Assembly: GCF_001509835.1 (NCBI RefSeq)
Contig: NZ_JXTJ01000006.1
Span: 558,001 to 622,000, forward strand
Direction: 5' to 3'
Source of the DNA: Allobosea sp. WAO
Lineage (GTDB): Bacteria; Pseudomonadota; Alphaproteobacteria; Rhizobiales; Beijerinckiaceae
Length of the DNA: 64,000 nt
Shown here piece after piece: positions 1 through 7,864 of this stretch. Position 1 is the first letter of the stretch. Each line of letters begins with the position of its first letter. The position numbers were made by a program, and so were the translations under genes. The notes beneath the pieces are model-generated. The model was not told where the DNA came from. It saw only the letters and a program-made list of their open reading frames with translations, and did no database searches.

Positions 1-1
1 C

Positions 2-829
2 AAGGACTTCGAGGTTGCCGATGCTGCCTACGGCGACCCCCCGCCTGAGAAGATATTTCACAAGGATGGAAGCGTCAGCACACGGGTGGACAATCTGGAG
101 GACGTAGGGCTCGAGTCGAGCGACCTGACGATCACTGGAACGAATTTTCAGGCTGTCGTCTACAAGCAAGGGGAGCCGCCGCAATACACTGTTGGCTTTC
201 AGGGTACTGAGGAATGGCTGGGCGCCGACATGATCGCCAATGCCGAGCAGGCTTTGAACATCAGATCTGACGGGATGCCGACTGACTACTACGCTCGCGC
301 TCAGCATATCGCCAACAAAATGGAGATCATGCGTCGGGTATCCGGAGCCGCGCCGCCGACTTTCGTCGGTCACTCGCTTGGCGGCGGCCTTGCCAGCGCC
401 GCGGCGGCAGCGAGTGGGAGCCCCGCCACCACATTCAATGCAGCCGGCCTCCACTCGGAAACCGTTAGCAACCGTATGGAAGGGGGGGCTCCGGTCTCGG
501 CGGTGCGGATCAAGGGAGAGATGCTCACCTCGGTGCAGTCCACCATCCCGGGGCTGCCCGAGGCCCATGGCACTCCGCATCTTCTCGATCCACCCTCCGG
601 GATCGGCAAGGCGTTGCTCCTCGCCGCTGGCGCGCTGCTCGGCGGCGTAGTTCCGGCGATCGGCGTGCTGGGAGGGCTGCTCGGTGCCATGGCCATTCGT
701 TCGGGTGTTTTGCATACTTGCCCGGTCATCCGGGAAAGCCTGGATCGAGCGATCCAAGATGCGCGCACCAACGTGGCGAAGTTGTGCGGGGGAGGGGCGG
801 GCGAGCCAAGCATGGCTCCGCTTCTATGA
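2..829 (+). CDS. Lipase-like T6SS effector, 5' end cut by window
   Basis: Class 3-like alpha/beta hydrolase, probably a type VI secretion lipase effector acting on membrane lipids. The frame is open from base 2, so the N-terminus lies outside the window; an internal GTG at 86 is not the real start, because the upstream residues (DAAYGD and following) continue the same protein. The nucleophile elbow GHSLGG is at residues 95-100 counted from base 86, with candidate catalytic His further on in the HGTPH stretch. A hydrophobic segment (about residues 163-208, counted the same way) could be one or two membrane helices. The effector role is inferred from the ankyrin, PAAR and DUF4123 genes that follow; the hydrolase fold is clear, the substrate is unknown. 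Confidence 0.8.
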   Translation, partial: KDFEVADAAYGDPPPEKIFHKDGSVSTRVDNLEDVGLESSDLTITGTNFQAVVYKQGEPPQYTVGFQGTEEWLGADMIANAEQALNIRSDGMPTDYYARAQHIANKMEIMRRVSGAAPPTFVGHSLGGGLASAAAAASGSPATTFNAAGLHSETVSNRMEGGAPVSAVRIKGEMLTSVQSTIPGLPEAHGTPHLLDPPSGIGKALLLAAGALLGGVVPAIGVLGGLLGAMAIRSGVLHTCPVIRESLDRAIQDARTNVAKLCGGGAGEPSMAPLL

Positions 830-858
830 CGGCTGTACCCTGTGTATGAGCGAGAAGC

Positions 859-1251
859 ATGATCACACCCCGCCCCGGTTCCACGCCGCTTGCGCAAGCC
901 GTTGTCAACCGCGATCTTGCGCTGGTCGAGAAACTGCTTGCCGTGGGCGCCCCGCCCGACAGCGCAGACGAACGCGGGCAGAGCGCTTTGACGCTGGCCA
1001 CCGCTACCGACCAGTACCGCATGGCCAATCTTCTCGTCGCACACGGTGCGAACATCTGGTTCGCCGACCGGCTTGGCTTCACACCCGCGATCTTCGCGCA
1101 ATACAGCCGGTTGCGCCCGGACAGCGAAGAAGGCCGGGCGCTTCGACAGTTCATTTCCTTGCTTCAGAAGGCGGGGTATCCTTGGCCGCCTGCGACACCG
1201 CCAGAGGTCAAAGCGCTTCGCGAGGCCGGGCGCTGGCCGCCGGTTAGGTGA
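859..1251 (+). CDS. Ankyrin-repeat protein, candidate immunity protein
   Basis: 130-residue protein with about two ankyrin repeats: residues 7-40 (TPLAQAVVNRD..LVEKLLAVGA) and 41-72 (ALTLATATD..MANLLVAHGA), then a short tail. The ATG at 859 follows the lipase stop by 29 bases. There is no signal peptide, so it should be cytoplasmic unless it leaves by another route. Small ankyrin proteins are known partners of secreted lipases and nucleases, and the position directly behind a predicted effector suggests it neutralises the lipase. That role is inferred from gene order only. It could instead be an accessory or adaptor protein. Confidence 0.72.
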   Translation: MITPRPGSTPLAQAVVNRDLALVEKLLAVGAPPDSADERGQSALTLATATDQYRMANLLVAHGANIWFADRLGFTPAIFAQYSRLRPDSEEGRALRQFISLLQKAGYPWPPATPPEVKALREAGRWPPVR

Positions 1252-1358
1252 TACGAGGCCGGAGACACGACTTCATCCGACCCGTCGCGTCGTCCGGTAC
1301 AAGATCTCGTCGAATTGGCCTTGTTCGAACCACTCGGAACTGAAGGGGTTTGATCGAA

Positions 1359-1793
1359 ATGCCCCCCGCAGCGCGCGTGACCGATATGCACACTTGTCCG
1401 ATGGTGACAGGCGTGGTGCCGCATGTCGGCGGTCCCATCCTGCCGCCTTGCGCGCCGACCGTGCTGATCGGCGGACTTCCTGCGGCGCGCGTCAGCGATA
1501 TGGCGACCTGTGCCGGTCCGCCAGACGTCATCGTGAAGGGCTCGGCGAGCGTCATCATCTGCGGCATGCCGGCGGCGCGCATCGGAGACATGACGGCTCA
1601 TGGCGGGGTGATCGTCACCGGCCAGTTGAACGTCATCATCGGTGATCTGGGCGGAGGCGGCGCAGGCGGCGGGGCGAGTGACCTGTCGGCGGCGCTGTCG
1701 AGCGGCCCGGGCTTTCAGGCAGCCAAGGCCCAGGCTGACGCGCTGATCGCCGCAGCGCAGGCCGGAAAGCCGTTCTGCGAGCGCTGCCGGTGA
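1359..1793 (+). CDS. PAAR domain protein (T6SS spike tip)
   Basis: PAAR-repeat protein that would sharpen the VgrG spike of a type VI secretion system and carry cargo. Repeated PAAR-type motifs are visible (PPAARVTDMHTCP, GGLPAARVSDMATC, GMPAARIGDMTAHGG) over about residues 1-100, with the conserved His and Cys that bind metal at the tip. A Gly-rich linker and a short C-terminal extension of about 40 residues follow. The ATG at 1359 has AAGGGG ten bases upstream and fits better than the TTG at 1350. Its stop overlaps the GTG start of the DUF4123 gene (GTGA), indicating translational coupling. Confidence 0.9.
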   Translation: MPPAARVTDMHTCPMVTGVVPHVGGPILPPCAPTVLIGGLPAARVSDMATCAGPPDVIVKGSASVIICGMPAARIGDMTAHGGVIVTGQLNVIIGDLGGGGAGGGASDLSAALSSGPGFQAAKAQADALIAAAQAGKPFCERCR

Positions 1794-2296
1794 ACGATAC
1801 GCAAGCAGCGGAACCGATCTATGCCGTCGTCGATACGGCTCAAAATCCCAGACTGTATGGATTGGTGCAGAGCTGTTCGCAGGCCATGTGCCTGTTCTTC
1901 GGCAACGTCGCCGAGCCGCTGAATCGGGCGGCCCCCTATCTGGTGAGGATCGATCGGCAGGAGCCGCTCTACAAGGCGTGGGTTGAGGAGGGCTCGGATC
2001 GGAACTGGGGCATTTTTATCCGCTCCGGCCTACCAATCGAACAGCTTGCCAGGCGCTTGCGGCATTTTCTCCAGGCGCGCCTGCCCGATGGAATGATCGT
2101 GCAGTTCCGCTTCTACGACCCGCGCGTCTTCAATGCCTTCATCGTCACCTGCTCGGCGGATGAGCTGTCGGCGTGGTTCTCCGGAGTCGCAGCTTATATC
2201 GTGCAGCGACAGGGCGAGCCCGGCTATTTCGACTACGGATTGCATGGTGGCGGCCTGCACGATGCCGGTAGGCCGCTTCAGAGGCTGCCCGGCTGA
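1790..2296 (+). CDS. DUF4123 protein, T6SS effector chaperone/adaptor
   Basis: 168-residue DUF4123 protein. The family (also called Tap or TEC) loads effectors onto VgrG or PAAR tips. Typical features are an early YAVVDTAQNP block, the APYLVRI segment, the NWGIFI motif and the LRHFLQARLPDG...FRFYDPRV core. It starts at GTG 1790, overlapping the PAAR stop by four bases, so the two are likely made together. The protein is short for the family, with little after the domain. The gene ends 84 bases before the convergent M20 peptidase gene. Its presence beside PAAR and a lipase supports the view of this locus as an effector-delivery module; no VgrG gene is visible in the window. Confidence 0.83.
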   Translation: MNDTQAAEPIYAVVDTAQNPRLYGLVQSCSQAMCLFFGNVAEPLNRAAPYLVRIDRQEPLYKAWVEEGSDRNWGIFIRSGLPIEQLARRLRHFLQARLPDGMIVQFRFYDPRVFNAFIVTCSADELSAWFSGVAAYIVQRQGEPGYFDYGLHGGGLHDAGRPLQRLPG

Positions 2297-2380
2297 CGTG
2301 TTGCTCGCGACCAGCTTCTCGAAAGAGCGAGAAGGGGCTGCCGAGCAGGCCGTTGGCCATGCCCGGCAGCTCAACTCGGC

Positions 2381-3769
2381 TCAGAGCGCCGGCGTGTTGC
2401 CGTCGCCGAGATCCCAATAGAGACCGGCCATCATGCCGAGCGCTTCGCGGGCGATCGCGACCGGCAGGTGCTCGTCGGGAGCGTGCTGCGAGCAGCCCGG
2501 ATAGGAATGCGGCACCCAGATCGTGCGCAGGCCGAGGATTTCCGAGAAGATGTCGTTCGGCAGCGAGCCGCCGAGATTGGGCAGCAGCGCCGGCTTCTTG
2601 TTGGTCGTCCTGGCGATCGAGGCGAGTGCCCAATGCACCCAGGCGTCCTCGGGGTCGAGGCGGGTCGCGTTGAAGATCTCGTCGCGGGCGAGCGTGACCT
2701 CGACCATGTCGAGGCCCTGGCGCTTCAGATGGCGACGCAGCGCCGGCAGCACCTCGTTCGGGTCGATGCCGACGACGAAGCGCAGCTGGCAGCGGGCCCA
2801 GGCGCTCGGCGGCACGGCGTTGACCGGGGTCTCCGGCACGCCCGACTTCATCGCCAGCACGTCGAAGGAGCACCAGCCGAAGACCTGCTCGGCCGGCGAC
2901 AGGCCGGGCTCGCCCCAGTTCGGATCGATGGTCGGGCCGTCGGGGCCGCCATCGACCTCGCAATCGGCGAGCGCCTTGCGAACCGGCTCCGGCAGCTCCT
3001 TCGGAACCCATTCATGGATGCGGATCTGGCCGGTCGGGCCGGCGATCGAGGCGATGGCATGGGCGAGCTGGATCGCCGGGTCGGAGAGGATGCCGCCCCA
3101 GTTGCCGGAATGGTGGCCGCCGTCGCGGGCATTGATCGAAAGATCGAAGGTGACGCCGCCGCGCGAGCCGAGGAAGACGGTCGGCCGCTCGGCGTTGAGG
3201 CGCGGCCCGTCGGAGCCGATCAGCACGTCCGACTTGAACAGCTCCTTCTGCTCGGTGCAGAGCTCGCGCAGGCCGGGCGAGCCGCATTCCTCGCCCATCT
3301 CGATCAGATACTTGGCGTTGAAGCCGAGCTTGCCGCGGGTCTCGAGCACCGCCCGCAGGGCATTGATGTTGATGACGTGCTGGCCCTTGTTGTCGACCAC
3401 GCCGCGACCGTACCAGCGGTCGCCGCGCTCGGTGAGAGTCCAAGGTGACAACCCCTCGCTCCACTGAGCATCGAGGCCGCGGATCACGTCGCCATGGCCG
3501 TAGCCGAAGATCGTCGGCAAGGACGGGTCTTCGATGCGCTCGGCGAAGAGGAAGGGCCCCTTGGCGCGCGGATGGGTCAGCGTCTTGCAGGTGAAGCCGA
3601 GGCCTTCGAGCAGCGGGCGCATCTCGTTTTCGAGATAGTCGCTGAGCACCGGGGCGCGCTCGGGATTCTGGCTCTCCGTCGGCATGGCGATGAGGCGCGA
3701 GAGGTCGCGCTTGAGGCTGCCGGAATCGAAGTAGTCCTGGGCGTGCGCGACGGCCTGGGCGCGGGTCAT
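2381..3769 (-). CDS. M20 family metallopeptidase
   Basis: 462-residue M20 zinc peptidase (dipeptidase/carboxypeptidase type). Metal-ligand motifs are visible: GYGHGD near residue 90, GRGVVDNKGQ near residue 121 (bridging Asp) and the catalytic EMGEECGS near residue 157. The dimerisation domain is inserted from about residue 200. No signal peptide, so cytoplasmic. The ATG has AGGAG nine bases upstream. It is the last gene of the dpp-like operon, 160 bases after dppF with a palindromic element in the gap. The context suggests it hydrolyses the peptide or N-acyl amino acid brought in by the transporter. The exact substrate cannot be read from sequence. Confidence 0.88.
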   Translation of the reverse strand: MTRAQAVAHAQDYFDSGSLKRDLSRLIAMPTESQNPERAPVLSDYLENEMRPLLEGLGFTCKTLTHPRAKGPFLFAERIEDPSLPTIFGYGHGDVIRGLDAQWSEGLSPWTLTERGDRWYGRGVVDNKGQHVININALRAVLETRGKLGFNAKYLIEMGEECGSPGLRELCTEQKELFKSDVLIGSDGPRLNAERPTVFLGSRGGVTFDLSINARDGGHHSGNWGGILSDPAIQLAHAIASIAGPTGQIRIHEWVPKELPEPVRKALADCEVDGGPDGPTIDPNWGEPGLSPAEQVFGWCSFDVLAMKSGVPETPVNAVPPSAWARCQLRFVVGIDPNEVLPALRRHLKRQGLDMVEVTLARDEIFNATRLDPEDAWVHWALASIARTTNKKPALLPNLGGSLPNDIFSEILGLRTIWVPHSYPGCSQHAPDEHLPVAIAREALGMMAGLYWDLGDGNTPAL

Positions 3770-3807
3770 GGAAACGTCTCCTCGCTGGGAATTCTAACTT
3801 GTCCCGG

Positions 3808-3908
3808 CCTCATCCTGAAAAGCCGCGCAGCGGCCTCTCGAAGGATGTTCCAGAGCTCGCTGGAAACATCCTTCGAGACGCGATCTGCGATCGCTCCTCA
3901 GGATGAGG
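3808..3908. repeat. Palindromic dispersed element, copy A
   Basis: A 101-bp element bounded by a perfect 11-bp inverted repeat (CCTCATCCTGA / TCAGGATGAGG), with a second inner inverted repeat around CTCGAAGGATG. It folds into a long hairpin. A second copy lies at 37001-37116. Both are intergenic. Here it sits between dppF and the M20 gene and may act as an mRNA-stabilising or terminating structure. Confidence 0.85.
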
Positions 3909-3929
3909 ACCGAGGGGAAAGTGGACATG

Positions 3930-4913
3930 TCAGGCGGCAGTGCTCGCCGGTTCGTCATAGAGATGGCAGGCGACGAGGCCGGCCGTGTCGGCCCGCAGCT
4001 TCGGCTCGACGCTGGCGCAGCGCTCGGTCCGCGCCGGGCAGCGCGGGTGGAACGGGCAGCCGGTCGGCGGGTTGAGCGGGTCGGGGAAGGCGAGGCCGAG
4101 CCCAGTCTCCGGGATGCCCTTGCCGGGTTCCGGCGTGAGGACCGAAGCGAGCAGCGCCTTGGTGTAGGGGTGGCGCGGCGCCTTGAACAGCGTCGCGGTA
4201 TCGGCGAGCTCGACGACGCGGCCGAGATACATCACCGCCACCCGCGTCGCGATATGCTCGACGACGACGAGGTTGTGGCTGATGAAGACATAGGTCAGCC
4301 CGAGCTCGCGGCGCAGATCGTTGAGCAGGTTGAGGATCTGCGACTGCACGGAGACGTCGAGCGCCGAGGTCGGCTCGTCGCAGACCACCATCTCCGGATT
4401 GAGGATCAGGGCGCGGGCGATGGCGACGCGCTGGCGCTGCCCGCCGGAGAGTTCGCGCGGATAGCGGTCGGCGAAGCGACGGGGCAGGCCGACCTTCTCC
4501 AGGATGGCGATGGCGCGCTCGCGGCGCTCTTTGGCCGTGCCGATGCCCTGGACGGCGAGCGGCAGCGCCACGATCGAGGCGATGGTCCGGCGCGGGTTCA
4601 GCGAGGAATAGGGGTCCTGGAACACCGGCTGGACGCGCTTGGCCATACCGAGGCGGCCGAGCTTGCCGACATTCTCCCCGGCGAGCGCGATCTCACCGGT
4701 CGAGGGCGGCAGCAGGCCGAGCAGCATGCGCGCCAAGGTGGACTTGCCGCAGCCGGATTCGCCGACGATGCCGAGCACCTCGCCCTTGGCGATGGCGAGC
4801 GAGACGCCGTTGACGGCGTGGAGCTTGCGCTTACCCTTGAACAGGCCCTGGCTGACCGAGAAGGAACGGGTGAGGTCACGGGCCTCGAGCAGGATCGGAT
4901 TGGTCGCGCTCAT
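3930..4913 (-). CDS. dppF: Dipeptide/oligopeptide ABC transporter ATPase, DppF type
   Basis: 327-residue ATPase of a peptide/opine/nickel-class ABC importer. Walker A GESGCGKST at residues 51-59, signature LSGGQRQRV, Walker B with DEPTSALDVS. The C-terminal oligopeptide/dipeptide extension (CPFHPRCPARTERC, cysteine-rich) typical of DppD/DppF is present. It hydrolyses ATP at the cytoplasmic face to drive import by DppB/DppC. Its start overlaps the end of dppD by four bases (ATGA). Assignment as the F subunit rests on its position after dppD and the N-terminal form of the protein. Confidence 0.93.
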   Translation of the reverse strand: MSATNPILLEARDLTRSFSVSQGLFKGKRKLHAVNGVSLAIAKGEVLGIVGESGCGKSTLARMLLGLLPPSTGEIALAGENVGKLGRLGMAKRVQPVFQDPYSSLNPRRTIASIVALPLAVQGIGTAKERRERAIAILEKVGLPRRFADRYPRELSGGQRQRVAIARALILNPEMVVCDEPTSALDVSVQSQILNLLNDLRRELGLTYVFISHNLVVVEHIATRVAVMYLGRVVELADTATLFKAPRHPYTKALLASVLTPEPGKGIPETGLGLAFPDPLNPPTGCPFHPRCPARTERCASVEPKLRADTAGLVACHLYDEPASTAA

Positions 4914-5884
4914 GCCGCGTCCTCCAGGATGCAGCGCCAGCTATGGCCGTCAGGCCGCTGCCGCAGCGGGGGCGCCTCGGCGCAGGCGGGCCTGGCGTGC
5001 TTGCAGCGGTCGCGGAAGCTGCAGCCCCTGATCTCGCCGACGAGGGAAGGGACGACGCCGGGAATGACGCCGAGCTTGCCGCCGGGCTCGGTGCGGCCGG
5101 GGACCGGGATGCAGTCGATCAGCCCCTGCGTGTAGGGGTGGCGCGGATTGCGAAAGATCGCCTCGGTCGGACCCTCCTCGACGATCTGGCCGGCATACAT
5201 CACGCCGACCCAGTCGGCGATGCGGGCGACGATGCCGAGATCATGGGTGATCAGCACCATGGCGATGCCGAGCTCCTTCTGGAGATCGGCGAGCAGGCGC
5301 AGGATCTGGGCCTGGATGGTGACGTCGAGCGCGGTGGTCGGCTCGTCGGCGATCAAGAGGTCGGGCGAGCACATCAGCGCCATGGCGATCATGACGCGCT
5401 GGCGCAGGCCGCCCGAGAGCTGGTGCGGATACTGGCCGAGCCGCTGGGCGGCATTCGCGATGCCGACCTTGCCGAGCAGCTGGATCGCCCGCTCGCGGGC
5501 TTCCGCCTCGCTCGCCTTGCGGTGCAGCTTGTAGGCCTCGGTCATCTGGTCGCCGATGGTGTAGGCCGGGTTCAGCGCCGTCATCGGTTCCTGGAAGATC
5601 ATCGCCATCCGGTCGCCGCGCAGGGCGTTGATCCGCTTCGGCGTCGCCTTCGCAAGGTCCTCGCCGGCAAAGGAGAGGCGCTTGGCGCTCTTCTTCGCAG
5701 CCTTGGGCAGGAGATCCATGATCGCGAGCGAGGTCATCGACTTGCCGCAGCCGGACTCGCCGACGAGGCAGAGCGTCTTGCCCTTCTCGACCTTGAAGGA
5801 GAGGTCGCGCACCGCATGGAGCGGGCCGCGCGGCGTCGCGATGTCGACGGTGAGACCGTCGATCTGGAGGATGGCGTCGCTCAT
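4910..5884 (-). CDS. dppD: Dipeptide/oligopeptide ABC transporter ATPase, DppD type
   Basis: 324-residue ATPase, partner of the DppF protein. Walker A GESGCGKS at residues 42-49, signature LSGGLRQRV, Walker B DEPTTALDVT. The C-terminal Cys-containing oligopeptide-binding extension (GCSFRDRCKHARPAC) is intact. It overlaps dppC at its start (5884 is shared with the dppC stop region) and dppF at its end, so the operon is tightly coupled. The substrate specificity is set by DppA, not by this subunit. Confidence 0.93.
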   Translation of the reverse strand: MSDAILQIDGLTVDIATPRGPLHAVRDLSFKVEKGKTLCLVGESGCGKSMTSLAIMDLLPKAAKKSAKRLSFAGEDLAKATPKRINALRGDRMAMIFQEPMTALNPAYTIGDQMTEAYKLHRKASEAEARERAIQLLGKVGIANAAQRLGQYPHQLSGGLRQRVMIAMALMCSPDLLIADEPTTALDVTIQAQILRLLADLQKELGIAMVLITHDLGIVARIADWVGVMYAGQIVEEGPTEAIFRNPRHPYTQGLIDCIPVPGRTEPGGKLGVIPGVVPSLVGEIRGCSFRDRCKHARPACAEAPPLRQRPDGHSWRCILEDAA

Positions 5885-6780
5885 CAGGCGCGTCCTTCCG
5901 GCGAGATCACGTCGCGCAGGCCGTCGCCGGCGAGATTGATGGCGAAGATCAGCAGACCGAGGGCGCTGCCGGGCAGGGCGATCAGCCAGAACGAGAAGAA
6001 CATGTAGGCCTTGGCCTCCGAGATCATCAGCCCCCAGGAGGGCAGCGGCGGCTGCACGCCGAGCCCGAGGAAGGACAGCGACGCCTCGAGCAGGATGGCG
6101 CTGGCCGCCTCGAGCGTCGCGACGACGATGAGTTGCGGGGCGATGTTGGGCAGAACCTCACCAAGGATGATGCGGCTGGTCGAAGCGCCGGCGGCCTGGG
6201 CGGCGGCGACATAGTCGAGCGAGCGGACCTGCTGGGTCGCGCTGCGCATCACCACCGCGAAACGGTCCCATTTCAGCAGGCCGAGCACGAGGATGACGAT
6301 CCAGAGCGAGGAGCCGACGATGGCGACCACCGCGAGCGCGACCAGGATCACCGGCATCGAGAGCCGGGTGGTGACGAGGAACGTCATCACCATGTCGATG
6401 CGGCCGCCGAAATAGCCGGCGAGCAGGCCCATCGTCGTGCCGATCACGCCCGAGATGATGACCACGCTGATGCCGATCAGCAGCGAGATGCGGGTGCCGT
6501 AGAGCAGGCGCGAGAGATAGTCGCGCCCGAGCGGATCGGTGCCGAGCGGGTGCACCCAGTTGCCCTTCTCGTACCAGAAGGGCGGCACGTTGCGGGCCGT
6601 CAGGTTCTGCAGATAGGGATCGTGCGGCGCGAGCACGGGCGCGAGCAGCGCGATCGCTATGAAGAGCAGCAACAGGCCGAAGCCGAAGACGAAGGCCTTC
6701 TGGGCGAGGAAGCGGCGCAGCAGCTTGCGACCTTCGGAGAGCTCGGGCGCCTCGGCGACGGAGAGGGATGTTTCGCTCAT
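5884..6780 (-). CDS. dppC: Peptide ABC transporter permease, DppC type
   Basis: 298-residue inner-membrane permease with about six helices. A cytoplasmic N-terminal segment of about 30 residues precedes the first helix, as usual for DppC. The region HPLGTDPLGRDYLSRLLYGTRISL is the family's OppC N-terminal block (in part), and the EAA loop is near EAASAILLEASLSFLGLG. The start is two bases after the dppB stop. It forms the channel with DppB and docks the two ATPases. Confidence 0.93.
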   Translation of the reverse strand: MSETSLSVAEAPELSEGRKLLRRFLAQKAFVFGFGLLLLFIAIALLAPVLAPHDPYLQNLTARNVPPFWYEKGNWVHPLGTDPLGRDYLSRLLYGTRISLLIGISVVIISGVIGTTMGLLAGYFGGRIDMVMTFLVTTRLSMPVILVALAVVAIVGSSLWIVILVLGLLKWDRFAVVMRSATQQVRSLDYVAAAQAAGASTSRIILGEVLPNIAPQLIVVATLEAASAILLEASLSFLGLGVQPPLPSWGLMISEAKAYMFFSFWLIALPGSALGLLIFAINLAGDGLRDVISPEGRA

Positions 6781-6782
6781 CT

Positions 6783-7700
6783 TCAGGCCACCCGGATGCG
6801 CGGATCGAGCCAGGCATTGGCGATGTCGGCGGTGAGCGTCAGCAGCACGTAGACGACGGAAAGCAGCAGGACGACGACCTGCATGACCGGGAAATCCTTG
6901 TAGGTGATGCTCTGGTAAGCGAGGTAGCCGAGGCCATCGAGCGCGAAGATCGTCTCGATCACCACGGAGCCGCCGAGCAGGAAGCCGAGCTGCACCGCAG
7001 CCAGCGCCACGACGGGAACGACGGCGTTGCGCAGCGCATGCTTGAAGATGATCTTGCCGGAGGGCAGGCCCTTGGCCCGGGCGGTGCGGATATAGTCGGC
7101 CGAGAGCACCTCGATCATGCCGGCGCGGATCAGGCGCATGAAGGCCGGCGCGGCGTAGTAGCCGAGCGCCACCGTCGGCATGATGTAGTGCAGCCAGGTC
7201 GCGGAGCCGGAAACCGGCAGCCAGCGCAAGGTGATCGAGAACAGCATCACCAGGATCAGCGCGAAGAAGAAGTTCGGCATGGCCTGGCCGAAGACGGCGA
7301 TCGCCAGAGCGACCCGGTCGATCCAGCTATTGGCGTAGATCGCGGCGAGCACGCCGAGCGGGATCGAGATCAGCAGCGCGAAGGCGAGCGAGGTCAGGCC
7401 GAGGATCAGCGTCACCGGCATCTTGGCCAGAACCAGCTCGGAAACGTCGGTCTTGAAGTAGATCGAGGTGCCGAAATCGCCGCGCAGCGTCTTCCAGAGC
7501 CAGTCGAGATACTGGACGAGAAGGGGGCGATCGAGCCCATAGGTCTTGCGGATGACGTCGATGTCCGCCTGCTGCGCGCCTTCGCCGGCGATCGCGACGG
7601 CGACGTCGCCGGAGAGCCGCAGCAGGAAGAAGGCGATGGCCGAGACCGCGAGCGCGACCAGCAGCGCCAGGCCAAGGCGTTTGAGGATAAACCCGAGCAT
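6783..7700 (-). CDS. dppB: Peptide ABC transporter permease, DppB type
   Basis: 305-residue inner-membrane permease. The N-terminal helix (MLGFILKRLGLALLVALAV) is followed by a large periplasmic loop and the DppB-type block GLDRPLLVQYLDWL. The transmembrane BPD domain runs from about residue 95, with the EAA-like stretch ARAKGLPSGKIIFKHALRNA. It is first of the four transporter-core genes after a 164-base gap from dppA, which contains a hairpin; this fits the usual lower expression of membrane parts relative to the binding protein. Confidence 0.93.
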   Translation of the reverse strand: MLGFILKRLGLALLVALAVSAIAFFLLRLSGDVAVAIAGEGAQQADIDVIRKTYGLDRPLLVQYLDWLWKTLRGDFGTSIYFKTDVSELVLAKMPVTLILGLTSLAFALLISIPLGVLAAIYANSWIDRVALAIAVFGQAMPNFFFALILVMLFSITLRWLPVSGSATWLHYIMPTVALGYYAAPAFMRLIRAGMIEVLSADYIRTARAKGLPSGKIIFKHALRNAVVPVVALAAVQLGFLLGGSVVIETIFALDGLGYLAYQSITYKDFPVMQVVVLLLSVVYVLLTLTADIANAWLDPRIRVA

Positions 7701-7734
7701 AAGATGCTTTCGCAGGATGCTGAAATAGGCCCGG

Positions 7735-7753
7735 GCGGCTGCATGGCAGCCGC
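7735..7753 (-). terminator. Hairpin between dppA and dppB
   Basis: Perfect 8-bp inverted repeat GCGGCTGC / GCAGCCGC with a 3-base loop, in the gap downstream of the binding-protein gene. There is no T-run, so it is more likely an RNA-stabilising or attenuating structure that keeps dppA mRNA above dppBCDF than a true terminator. Confidence 0.4.
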
Positions 7754-7864
7754 TCGGTAGCAGGTAGGCAAAGGCAGGCCGTCACGCCGCGCCAGGGTGC
7801 GGCGAAGGAACCGAGGGGGATCGCTTCGCCGCGCGGGCGAGGACGGCAAGGAAGGCGGCTGGAC

